Assembly (NCBI GenBank): GCA_900539325.1
Contig: UQCC01000015.1
Location: 1-31,449 of the forward strand
Reading direction: 5' to 3'
DNA from: an uncultured Eubacterium sp.
Lineage (GTDB): Bacteria > Bacillota > Clostridia > Oscillospirales > Acutalibacteraceae
DNA: 31,449 bases
Part shown: piece after piece, positions 1-6,773 of the stretch
Position numbering within the stretch: the first letter of the stretch is position 1
Layout of the letters: each line of letters starts with the position of its first letter
Notes under the pieces: generated by a model
The model's database searches: none
What the model saw: the letters and a program-made list of their open reading frames with translations, nothing else
What the model was told of the DNA's origin: nothing
Made by a program: the position numbers and the translations under genes

Positions 1-20
1 TTTGTTTGTTTCGTTAAAAA

Positions 21-27
21 CACCTCC
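21..27 (-). promoter_or_regulatory. Possible ribosome binding site for a gene left of the window
   Basis: Read on the minus strand this is GGAGGTG, a strong Shine-Dalgarno match. No ATG, GTG or TTG follows within the 20 nt that remain before the window edge, so either the spacing is long or the match is chance. It would belong to a minus-strand gene starting outside the window. Confidence 0.25.
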
Positions 28-48
28 GTTTTAGTTCTATATATACAA

Positions 49-81
49 AAAAGCCTGCCGATTTTTAACCGACAGGCTTTT
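49..81 (-). terminator. Intrinsic terminator at the left border of the invertible segment
   Basis: AAAAGCCTGCCG (49-60) and CGACAGGCTTTT (70-81) pair over 12 bp. Read on the minus strand the only irregular pair is a U-G wobble, and the stem is followed by six U (52-47), so it is a good terminator for leftward transcription. On the plus strand the same position is an A-C mismatch and the T run is shorter, so it may also weakly block rightward read-through into the gene at 147. It lies just outside the left inverted repeat (107-131). That position suits a shared terminator for whichever cassette is being read leftward through the segment. Confidence 0.75.
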
Positions 82-106
82 AACTATATACAGTTATTTT
101 GTTGTT

Positions 107-131
107 AATGAAGGATAACTATTTATTATCT
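107..131 (+). repeat. Left inverted repeat of putative invertible segment
   Basis: This 25-nt sequence recurs in inverted orientation at 5154-5178 with a single difference (G at 110 where the other copy has A). The inner 21 nt (111-131) are identical. Inside it is a small dyad, GATAA (114-118) and TTATC (126-130), around a 7-nt centre CTATTTA. Short imperfect arms around a 6-8 nt centre are usual for tyrosine-recombinase crossover sites. It ends 15 nt before the start codon of the gene at 147, next to the ribosome binding site AGGTGA. Confidence 0.85.
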
Positions 132-146
132 ATTATCAGGTGATTT

Positions 147-3100
147 ATGAATATTAACTGGGAAGAAATCAAAGATGGATATAGGGGATTTGAAAAACTT
201 GCATTAGATTATGTTAAAAATAATTTTAAAAACCCCACTTGGAAAAAGACTAAGGAAACAAGAGACGGAAATAAAGATGCTGTCGCATATATTTTTGGAT
301 ACAGAAGTACCAATAACGAAGGTGTTCAGTGGTGGATGGAGGCAAAATATTCAACTGAACGAATTTATACTAATAGATATATATTAGATGCAACTATAGT
401 AAGCGCTATTTTAGAAGATAATATAGAAAAGGTAATATTTGTTACCAATACAATAATAAACTCTAAAACGATAACTGATATTAGAAGTGTACTTCTTAAA
501 TCAACTAATTGCAAATTTGTCGAATTTTGTACTAAATATGCTCTTGAATATTGGCTAACACAAAATATTGATATATATAGATGTTATTTTAAAACGAGTA
601 ATAGTACAAGTGTAAAAATCCCGGAATATAATCATTGCTTTTTAACTCAAGAACTGGAGTTTTACGAAAATTCCGCAAATAAAATAGCATTTGTTGAATC
701 AGCTAAAGAATTATTTGTTGGTAAAACATATAGTTGTCATTTTTCATTTTATAGCCCAAGAGAGATGAGCGTTGAAATTAAACGAGCAAAAAAATGTGTT
801 GGAATAAAAATATTAGGTAATAAAATTATTTCATTACATAAAGGTGATAACAATTTAGAGTTTCAAGTGTTTATTGGCGATAAAGCAGTAAAAAATGAAA
901 CTTTGTACTTTAAATTAAACGATGTTGAAATAGTTACAGCATATCCTATTACTATAATAAAACCAAATGAACGTATTATAGATATTCCCAGTCAAATAAA
1001 CATAGTTAATTTAATAGAGAAAAAGATGATTTCTTTTTTAAAGAACTATAACACAAAATATATTTCAATATGTGGATTATACGGAAGTGGAAGAACTCAG
1101 ATATTGAAAAAATTGGGAAATTCAAAAGTTATTAAATCAGAATATTATTACCAAATTTCTTTCACCGACTCCAGTGTTTGGAATAGCAATTTAATAGTCT
1201 GTTTTATACTATTTTTACTTTTTCCTTATTTGAATCCGGAAGATGTTGATGAAGATTATTTACAAAAATTACCTAAATTTGTAGTTACAAACGAAATAAT
1301 AGAATTAGTAAAGTCAAGAAAGAATTATGATAAATTAATCCAATTATTCAAAGAGAATTTAGACTATTATGACTTCTTTCCAAAGTTTGTCAGAATTAAT
1401 AAAAGGATAGTTTTTATTGATAATCTTGATTATCTTGACGATTATAATTTGTCATTCTTTTTTAAATTATTAAAAGAGATACAGATAAAAGAATTTCCGG
1501 TTTTTGTTGTTTTCACAACAGAAAATAACACCGTAAAAAGCAAAGCTTTTAATGAATTTTCTAAATATTGTACATTCGAAAAATATGATTATATTCTAAA
1601 TTATGATGATATAAATAATTTGTTTAATTCAAATTTACAATCACGATCAATATCCTATGATATTTTTGAAGCTCAGGTAAATATAATTGAATTATTTGCT
1701 TTTTTTAGATATGTTTACGATAATAAAGATGCCGGCAATACAATAGATGGAATAGATAGCTTCATAGCAAAATATAAAGTTTTTCAGTCGAGTAATATAT
1801 TACGGAATCATGTTATAAAAGAATTCAATGATTTTTTTATTTCGTATCCGAATTGCAAAAAAGCTTGTGATATGATTTATTTTTCGCATGTTCCTGTGAA
1901 AGTCGACAATTTTTTAAATAATGATAGAGATATTTTACCATTACTTAAAAGTGGTTTAGTAAAATATGATTATTACAACAGCTTAATGCCGATAAATCAA
2001 TTTTACCAAAAATATTATATAAATAATTATAATATTGATTGTAATAGTATACTAAAACAAAATGATTTAGAAAATCCGGAATACTTAAAAATTAAATTTG
2101 AGAATGATATAAATCCTTTAAAGTTACAACGGATTGCAGAAATAATAATTGGCAAATATAAAGAGAGAAAATATAATTATATTCTTTACGTTCTTAATAA
2201 TGTTTTTGAAGATACTGAAAGTATTAATTCACTTGAGAAGAGGATGAATAATCATCAATTGTTTATTGAACTCTATTTTGCCTATACATATGCCGTACAT
2301 CTTCAGAGCACATCAACCACCTCTAAAGAGCATTTTAAAAAAATCATTTTAAAAACAAAGAACAGTATAAACAACACACTAAAGAAAATTTGCATTAAAG
2401 CCATGTGGGAAATGATAATTATCGAATATGAAGCCATTGATTATAAAAGCTCTTTAGAATACATAAAACAACTTTCGATAATGCTTAATAAATCACTTGT
2501 TTCAAAAAGTGAAAAAGAAACTATATTAAATCATTTAAAATATCATGATGCTATGACCGTAAAAAGTCAAATTGAAATAGATTTAAATGGCATAGAAAAT
2601 TTAGCGACATGTGAGTATCGTACTTCATTAAGTAAAAAATATAATTTTGAAATTAGATATTATAACACCAAACTTCGCCTAGCTATTTTACAGATAGTTA
2701 TCAATATACCAAAAAGCATTTCTGTAATTGAAGAATGTACTGATTACTTTTTAGAAAAGGATGGCGAAGAAAGCAAAATGTATATTATAGGTAAATTTAG
2801 CTCTTTATATTATAGAATGGTATATGAAAATGATAAGTTTATTGATGAAGTTACAAAATATCATCAATATATGAAAAAAAATCAATATAATAATTATAGA
2901 AAAAGATGTTATGCTATGGCATCATATTTTTATATGATTGGCGATTTAGAATCAGGAAACAGGTACTTATTTCCTGAAGTCTATTTAACACGTAAATTGG
3001 CAAACAGAAATTATGCTTATTATCAAGAAACAATAGCTTTATATGAAATTATAAATAATAATAGTGATAACGCCATTAGTGCATTGAATAAGGCGTATTC

Positions 3101-3254
3101 TTGTTTTGAACATTTATCTTCTTATAATTCTATAATAAAACACAACATTAAATTTATAATGCAAAAAAGAGGCATACATGATAATATTGAATTTTGGAAC
3201 GGAAAAACTATGAACAACGATAAATACTATATTGATCCTAGAATAATATATTAA
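147..3254 (+). CDS. PD-(D/E)xK nuclease-STAND NTPase fusion, probable anti-phage defence protein
   Basis: The protein has 1035 residues. Residues 1-135 look like an Mrr-type restriction-endonuclease fold: an FEKLALDYV helix, then TRDGNKDA (D40, D44) and EAK (E66-K68) as the PD-(D/E)xK core. Residues 190-275 look beta-rich. A P-loop GLYGSGRT lies at 310-317 and a Walker B strand IVFIDNLD at 421-428, followed by a long helical region to the end that could be a TPR-like sensor. Nuclease plus STAND NTPase plus helical repeats is the plan of Avs-type defence proteins, although this one is shorter. The usual P-loop lysine is arginine (R316), so nucleotide hydrolysis may be altered. The start is ATG with AGGTGA at 138-143. 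It is extremely AT-rich compared with the housekeeping genes. No convincing promoter is visible upstream, so it is probably silent in this orientation. Domain names are my reading and were not searched. Confidence 0.75.
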   Translation: MNINWEEIKDGYRGFEKLALDYVKNNFKNPTWKKTKETRDGNKDAVAYIFGYRSTNNEGVQWWMEAKYSTERIYTNRYILDATIVSAILEDNIEKVIFVTNTIINSKTITDIRSVLLKSTNCKFVEFCTKYALEYWLTQNIDIYRCYFKTSNSTSVKIPEYNHCFLTQELEFYENSANKIAFVESAKELFVGKTYSCHFSFYSPREMSVEIKRAKKCVGIKILGNKIISLHKGDNNLEFQVFIGDKAVKNETLYFKLNDVEIVTAYPITIIKPNERIIDIPSQINIVNLIEKKMISFLKNYNTKYISICGLYGSGRTQILKKLGNSKVIKSEYYYQISFTDSSVWNSNLIVCFILFLLFPYLNPEDVDEDYLQKLPKFVVTNEIIELVKSRKNYDKLIQLFKENLDYYDFFPKFVRINKRIVFIDNLDYLDDYNLSFFFKLLKEIQIKEFPVFVVFTTENNTVKSKAFNEFSKYCTFEKYDYILNYDDINNLFNSNLQSRSISYDIFEAQVNIIELFAFFRYVYDNKDAGNTIDGIDSFIAKYKVFQSSNILRNHVIKEFNDFFISYPNCKKACDMIYFSHVPVKVDNFLNNDRDILPLLKSGLVKYDYYNSLMPINQFYQKYYINNYNIDCNSILKQNDLENPEYLKIKFENDINPLKLQRIAEIIIGKYKERKYNYILYVLNNVFEDTESINSLEKRMNNHQLFIELYFAYTYAVHLQSTSTTSKEHFKKIILKTKNSINNTLKKICIKAMWEMIIIEYEAIDYKSSLEYIKQLSIMLNKSLVSKSEKETILNHLKYHDAMTVKSQIEIDLNGIENLATCEYRTSLSKKYNFEIRYYNTKLRLAILQIVINIPKSISVIEECTDYFLEKDGEESKMYIIGKFSSLYYRMVYENDKFIDEVTKYHQYMKKNQYNNYRKRCYAMASYFYMIGDLESGNRYLFPEVYLTRKLANRNYAYYQETIALYEIINNNSDNAISALNKAYSCFEHLSSYNSIIKHNIKFIMQKRGIHDNIEFWNGKTMNNDKYYIDPRIIY

Positions 3255-4241
3255 TCAATATAATGTTGTATCTGTTAAGTATGGCTGAAAATGTCTTCTT
3301 ATTTCTTCAGCTGATAAATAATCGAATAAATCGGATAAACATACATTATTAATATAGATGTCAAATGTATTTTGTAGTAATGCTTTAATTTCTTTTTCTC
3401 CATTAACAAACTCAAAAATTTCTTGAATAATCAAATTAAAATATTTATTGCATAAACATTGATACGAATATTTATATATTTCGAAACTATCGGTATCCTT
3501 GAGATATTGTTTTAATGTTTTACAACATTTTCCAAAATCAATAATATGTTTTTCGTCAAATGATTGAACAACAGAGTTTGAACGCCTAAAATGATGATAC
3601 TCAATTTCAGGAATACAGTGAATTGTTTTGGCTCGTAAGAATGTATATAAAGAAAATAACACTCCTTGAAAATACACTCCTTCTTCAAATCGAGCGTTAG
3701 TTTTAATCAAAAATGTTTTCTTATATATTTTATTCATGCATGCCGGAACTATAGATAGCTCTAAATCTTTATATTCTTTACATAAAATTCGTATAGCCAT
3801 TTCAGTATCAAGAGCATAATATTGATTATATTTACACATATATGTTTTTGAAATATTATTTTGCCCTAAAGCAAATTCTCTTTTCATTGATGTCATGGTT
3901 ATATCAGAATCACTTTTTTCCATGAAATTACAAACTGTTTCATAGTAGTTAAGGTCTACCCAATCATCACTATCACAAAATGCTATATATTTTCCGTTTG
4001 AAGCATCAATTCCTATGTTTCTTGCGCCGCCGGGGCCAATACATTTCTCATTTTTTATGTAAAGGATGCGCTTGTCATTATAAGAATTAACAAAATTTGA
4101 TATATCTTGAGAAGAATTATCGTCAACAACTATTATTTCTATATTTTTGCAAGTCTGTGAAACCATACAATCAAGACATTTTTTAAAATATGGTAAAGTA
4201 TCTTTGACAGGTATAATAATACTTAGTAATACATCTTTCAT
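3255..4241 (-). CDS. Family 2 glycosyltransferase (second gene of cassette)
   Basis: A 328-residue GT-A glycosyltransferase. The N-terminus LLSIIIPVKD begins the nucleotide-sugar binding fold. DD at 40-41 follows the third strand, GPGGARNIGID (69-79) is the usual family 2 turn, and D90-S-D-D93 is the DXD-type metal and nucleotide-sugar site. The C-terminal half, which sets acceptor choice, is not diagnostic. No signal peptide or membrane segment is seen, so it should act at the cytoplasmic face on surface polysaccharide or glycolipid precursors. ATG start with AAGGAG 7 nt upstream; it lies 11 nt downstream of the other glycosyltransferase, so the pair is an operon. Its stop codon directly abuts the stop of the convergent gene ending at 3254. 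Sugar donor and acceptor cannot be told. Confidence 0.88.
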   Translation of the reverse strand: MKDVLLSIIIPVKDTLPYFKKCLDCMVSQTCKNIEIIVVDDNSSQDISNFVNSYNDKRILYIKNEKCIGPGGARNIGIDASNGKYIAFCDSDDWVDLNYYETVCNFMEKSDSDITMTSMKREFALGQNNISKTYMCKYNQYYALDTEMAIRILCKEYKDLELSIVPACMNKIYKKTFLIKTNARFEEGVYFQGVLFSLYTFLRAKTIHCIPEIEYHHFRRSNSVVQSFDEKHIIDFGKCCKTLKQYLKDTDSFEIYKYSYQCLCNKYFNLIIQEIFEFVNGEKEIKALLQNTFDIYINNVCLSDLFDYLSAEEIRRHFQPYLTDTTLY

Positions 4242-4252
4242 TTTAATCTCCT

Positions 4253-5134
4253 TTATACTGTTGTGCTTTTTTGTATTTCACAAATTCCTATTTTCCATTT
4301 TGAAGGACTACATATAATTCCTTCAAATAAATATAAAATGAATTTTATATAATGTTGTTGAAGTCGTTCCATTCTTGATATTTTGAATAATATATTGGTT
4401 TTTGCGTTCTTATGTGTATTGAATTGTGTTTTGAATTTTTTGTAGAGTTTTTTATATGCTATTAGTGAAGAAATACTAGATTTTGATATCTGATTTTCGA
4501 AATGTAAATAATGAATAAATAAATGATTATTAATACCTACTAATTCACCGTGCAAAGCAAGTCTCAAACATAAATCATAATCTTGTCTGGTAGGTAATTC
4601 TTCATCAAATCCGTTTATTTCATATAAAGCGCTTTTCTTGATAAGTAATTGAGTAGTTGTTCCGATATGATTTCTTTCTAAAAGCTGTTCAAATGTAACA
4701 TTGCAATTAAAACTGTCTGATTTTCGATATTCAGAACAGCTTTCAGGGATGATACGTTTGTCAATTTTCCAATCATTGCAATATACCATAATAGTTTTTT
4801 CGGTGATTATATTAACCTGAAGTTCAAGCTTTTTTGGCAACCAAACATCATCATCTAAAAATGCTATATATGAACTTGTTGCTATTGAGATACCCAGATT
4901 TCTTGCTGAACAGGCTCCACGGGAACCTAAATTATGAACATAAGTAATATCATTACTATAACAAAACATTTCAATTTTCCGGCTTAATAATATATTATCA
5001 TTGTCATCTACAATAATGATTTCAGAAGGCTCAAAGGTTTGCTTAAATACACTTTCAACAGCATTCTTCAAGTAATTAAGTTCTCTATCATATGTTGTAA
5101 TTATAACTGAAACAGAAATATTTTTATTGTTCAA
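4253..5134 (-). CDS. Family 2 glycosyltransferase (first gene of cassette, TTG start)
   Basis: A 293-residue GT-A glycosyltransferase: SVIITTYDR at the N-terminus, VDD (42-44), the turn GACSARNLGI (73-82) and DDD (94-96) as the DXD site, then LPTRQDYDLCLRLA further on, which resembles the catalytic-base region of family 2 enzymes. The start is TTG at 5134-5132, supported by GAGAGGTGA upstream and by the beta-strand beginning 6 residues later. It is the first gene read after the right inverted repeat, whose inner end lies 19 nt upstream of the start. The leader AGGTGATTT matches the leader of the gene at 147, as expected if both cassettes were fitted to one promoter. Probable role: modification of a cell-surface glycan; the substrate is unknown. 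Confidence 0.87.
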   Translation of the reverse strand: MNNKNISVSVIITTYDRELNYLKNAVESVFKQTFEPSEIIIVDDNDNILLSRKIEMFCYSNDITYVHNLGSRGACSARNLGISIATSSYIAFLDDDVWLPKKLELQVNIITEKTIMVYCNDWKIDKRIIPESCSEYRKSDSFNCNVTFEQLLERNHIGTTTQLLIKKSALYEINGFDEELPTRQDYDLCLRLALHGELVGINNHLFIHYLHFENQISKSSISSLIAYKKLYKKFKTQFNTHKNAKTNILFKISRMERLQQHYIKFILYLFEGIICSPSKWKIGICEIQKSTTV

Positions 5135-5153
5135 AAAATCACCTCTCTTAGTA

Positions 5154-5178
5154 AGATAATAAATAGTTATCCTTTATT
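5154..5178 (-). repeat. Right inverted repeat of putative invertible segment
   Basis: On the minus strand this copy reads AATAAAGGATAACTATTT and continues TATTATCT, matching 107-131 at 24 of 25 positions. Outside the repeat the two flanks differ (GC before AAT here, TT on the left). Inside it they differ for 6-9 nt and then share AGGTGATTT. The copy sits in the probable 5' untranslated region of the glycosyltransferase operon. Confidence 0.85.
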
Positions 5179-5184
5179 GCTTTT

Positions 5185-5211
5185 AAAATATTTTTATTTT
5201 ATCAAAGTCAA
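5185..5211 (-). promoter_or_regulatory. Candidate promoter reading into the invertible segment
   Basis: On the minus strand TGATAAAAT (5204-5196) is an extended -10 element (TG, one base, then five of six matches to TATAAT). It would start transcription near 5189, about 15 nt before the repeat. An alternative is TTGACT (5211-5206) with TATTTT (5190-5185) at a short 15-nt spacing. Either lies outside the repeat and reads leftward, so it would stay fixed during inversion. No comparable element is seen to the left of the other repeat. Confidence 0.5.
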
Positions 5212-5220
5212 TTTATTGAC
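5207..5220. promoter_or_regulatory. Palindrome GTCAATTTATTGAC, possible operator or recombinase-binding site
   Basis: GTCAAT (5207-5212) and ATTGAC (5215-5220) form a perfect dyad with a 2-nt centre. It overlaps the -35 area of the leftward promoter candidate. TTGTCAAT recurs at 5258-5265, so a protein that recognises GTCAAT may bind between the switch promoter and the recombinase gene. Confidence 0.35.
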
Positions 5221-5294
5221 ATTTAATCATTTTAAGCGATAGCATATTTCAATCAATTTGTCAATAGGAAATGCCTAAATGCAGAAAAAAGCGG

Positions 5295-5300
5295 TATAAT
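5295..5300 (+). promoter_or_regulatory. Possible -10 element for the recombinase gene
   Basis: TATAAT is a perfect consensus -10. The hexamer 17 nt upstream (TGCCTA, 5272-5277) is a poor -35, so the promoter is uncertain. It would give a leader of about 85 nt before the ATG at 5391. Confidence 0.3.
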
Positions 5301-5390
5301 TGCAAGAAATTCTGCTAAAACAGTCAAAATTTATCGACTTTTGTTTTATAAGCAATCATAATAAAATCAGATATTTTAGGAGGTTTTATT

Positions 5391-6296
5391 ATGATAGAGA
5401 TAGAAAAAGAAGCGAAAGATTACATTGAGATTTGCAGTGATTTAAAAGGGTTGAGTGCTTTAACAATAAAAGCTTATAAAATTGATTTAAAGCAGTTTTG
5501 CTCATATATGCGAGGCAAAGATTGCTTTAGCAAGAATGAGCTAAACAAATACATAAACTCACTTCATCAGCGTTACAAACCTAAAACTGCTAAGCGAAAA
5601 ATTGCCTGCTTGAAAGCGTTTTACAGATATATGGAAATTGAAGATATTATTGAAATCAATCCGTTTCACAAAATCACGCTCAAATACAAAGAGCCGATCA
5701 CCCTGCCGAAAACTATTCCGATTGAGAACATAAAAAGTATATTGAAATTTGGATATTTACAGCTTGATAATGCAAAAAGCAGTTATCAATATAAATCGAC
5801 ATTGAGAAATACAATAATTATTGAACTGTTGTTTTCTACCGGAATGAGAGTATCGGAAATCAGCAATCTAAAAAGAAAGAGCCTTGACCTCAACAGCAAC
5901 ACGATATACATTTACGGAAAAGGCTCAAAGGAACGCATAATGTGTATTGCTAATATTAAAGTATCAAGACTTTTAAGTGAATATATAAAAATTTGTGGTG
6001 GCAAGAATGAGTATGTTTTCGTCAACAAATTAGGGAATAGGTATTCGGAGCAATCTATTAGGAATATGATAAGTGATTATGCCAAAAGGAGTGGAATTGA
6101 TTTACATATTACGCCGCACATGTTCAGACACACTTTTGCTACGGCACTTATGGACGAAAATGTAAACATAAGATACATTCAGCAGCTTCTTGGCCACAGT
6201 TCGATTACAACTACTCAAATTTACACTCACATAAGCACAAATAAAATTCGTCATATTCTTGAGGAAAATCATCCGAGAAATAAGATGAGTATATAG
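5391..6296 (+). CDS. Xer/phage-integrase family tyrosine recombinase, probable invertase of the segment
   Basis: A complete 301-residue tyrosine recombinase. Residues 1-95 form the SAM-like DNA-clamp domain. The catalytic domain carries R153 (TGMRVSE), K177 (GKGSKER), H243-x-x-R246 (HMFRHTFA), H269 (LGHSS) and nucleophile Y278 (IYTHIS), so all active residues are present. Length and motifs are XerC/XerD-like, but the AT-rich setting and position 213 nt outside a 25-bp inverted repeat point to a dedicated invertase, not a chromosome-dimer resolvase. A strong AGGAGG lies at 5377-5382. It could instead be the integrase of an island inserted beside the tRNA-Pro gene at 6485, but no matching attachment-site repeat of the tRNA 3' end is visible in the window. 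Family assignment is secure; the job is inferred. Confidence 0.9.
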   Translation: MIEIEKEAKDYIEICSDLKGLSALTIKAYKIDLKQFCSYMRGKDCFSKNELNKYINSLHQRYKPKTAKRKIACLKAFYRYMEIEDIIEINPFHKITLKYKEPITLPKTIPIENIKSILKFGYLQLDNAKSSYQYKSTLRNTIIIELLFSTGMRVSEISNLKRKSLDLNSNTIYIYGKGSKERIMCIANIKVSRLLSEYIKICGGKNEYVFVNKLGNRYSEQSIRNMISDYAKRSGIDLHITPHMFRHTFATALMDENVNIRYIQQLLGHSSITTTQIYTHISTNKIRHILEENHPRNKMSI

Positions 6297-6446
6297 TTTT
6301 CGGTACCCCAAAATCTACCCCTTATACTCCTAATTTCTACCCCAAATATTTGATTTAATATGGTGGTTATATGATTTTGTATAAGGAACGATTAAAATTC
6401 AAAATGCCATAAAACGCAGTATTTAAGCCAAATTTAGGCAAAAAAT

Positions 6447-6480
6447 AAGGCCTTAGGAAGCATTCGCTTTCTAAGGTCTT
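6447..6480. terminator. Hairpin between recombinase and tRNA-Pro, likely bidirectional terminator
   Basis: AAGGCCTTAGGAAGC (6447-6461) pairs with GCTTTCTAAGGTCTT (6466-6480) around ATTC. On the plus strand the 15-bp stem has only two G-U wobbles and is followed by TTT. On the minus strand those become two A-C mismatches, but the stem is followed by TTATTTTTT. It probably ends the recombinase transcript from the left and the tRNA transcript from the right. Confidence 0.65.
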
Positions 6481-6484
6481 TTGG

Positions 6485-6559
6485 TCGAGGTGACAGGACT
6501 CGAACCTGCGGCATCCTGCTCCCAAAGCAGGCACTCTAGCCAAACTGAGTTACACCTCG
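6485..6559 (-). tRNA. tRNA-Pro (anticodon TGG)
   Basis: On the minus strand the four arms fold well: acceptor CGAGGTG/CACCTCG with discriminator A, D stem ACTC/GAGT, anticodon stem CCTGC/GCAGG with loop TTTGGGA (anticodon TGG, reading CCA and wobble-paired proline codons), and T stem GCAGG/CCTGT with loop TTCGAGT. The 3' CCA is encoded (6484-6482). The C1-G72 pair and A73 are as expected for bacterial tRNA-Pro. The 3' end faces the tyrosine recombinase gene, a common layout where an element has inserted at a tRNA gene. Confidence 0.95.
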
Positions 6560-6644
6560 AAATATGTTAATGAGCATTGCTCATTGTTTGTTATATGTAA
6601 AACTCCCGCAGGAGTGTTACGCCTTAATTACTTAACGCTTTAAA

Positions 6645-6673
6645 AGTATACTATAAAAAAATGCCGTTGTCAA
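6645..6673 (-). promoter_or_regulatory. Promoter of tRNA-Pro
   Basis: On the minus strand TTGACA (6673-6668) is followed after exactly 17 nt by TATACT (6650-6645). This near-consensus sigma-A promoter would start transcription about 80 nt before the tRNA 5' end. Confidence 0.8.
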
Positions 6674-6730
6674 GGATTATTTTACAAAATTTCTTTTTTT
6701 ATAAAAAATATTTTATTTGCGGATGATTTG

Positions 6731-6739
6731 TGGTAAAAT
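6731..6739 (+). promoter_or_regulatory. Possible extended -10 for the alcohol dehydrogenase gene
   Basis: TGGTAAAAT fits TG, one base, and five of six bases of TATAAT. No good -35 is present. It would start transcription around 6746, shortly before the Shine-Dalgarno site at 6762. Confidence 0.35.
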
Positions 6740-6773
6740 GGCAGATGAAATAATAAATTTTGAGGTGATAAGT

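Larger units (their letters stand above)
107..5178. mobile_element. Putative invertible DNA segment (phase-variable switch)
   Basis: The segment is bounded by 25-bp inverted repeats and holds two inward-facing, convergent expression units: a nuclease-STAND NTPase gene from the left and two glycosyltransferase genes from the right. A tyrosine recombinase gene starts 213 nt outside the right repeat. Both repeats lie between the transcription start region and the ribosome binding site, so inversion would exchange coding units while keeping promoter and terminator in place. After inversion the ATG now at 147 would sit at about 5138, almost exactly where the glycosyltransferase TTG is now (5134). 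No transposase and no target-site duplication are seen. Repeats and layout are read directly from the sequence; inversion itself is inferred. Confidence 0.75.

Noticed and set aside
85..90. TATATA as a -10 promoter element for the nuclease-STAND gene
   Set aside because: No acceptable -35 lies 16-18 nt upstream; the region there is the terminator hairpin loop.
107..5178. The flanking inverted repeats as the ends of an insertion sequence or composite transposon
   Set aside because: No transposase lies inside, no target-site duplication flanks the repeats, and the repeats sit inside the leaders of the two cassettes next to their ribosome binding sites, which fits a switch better.
6102..6311. 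A 69-codon minus-strand frame inside the recombinase 3' end
   Set aside because: It overlaps conserved catalytic codons of the recombinase and has no ribosome binding site; it is a shadow frame.
6311..6345. TCTACCCC direct repeats as a CRISPR or attachment-site remnant
   Set aside because: Only two 8-nt copies, with no regular spacing and no link to the tRNA sequence.
6717..6773. Upstream ATG of the alcohol dehydrogenase frame
   Set aside because: No Shine-Dalgarno site precedes it, and the extra 19 residues are unlike the family; GTG at 6774 has GAGGTG at correct spacing.
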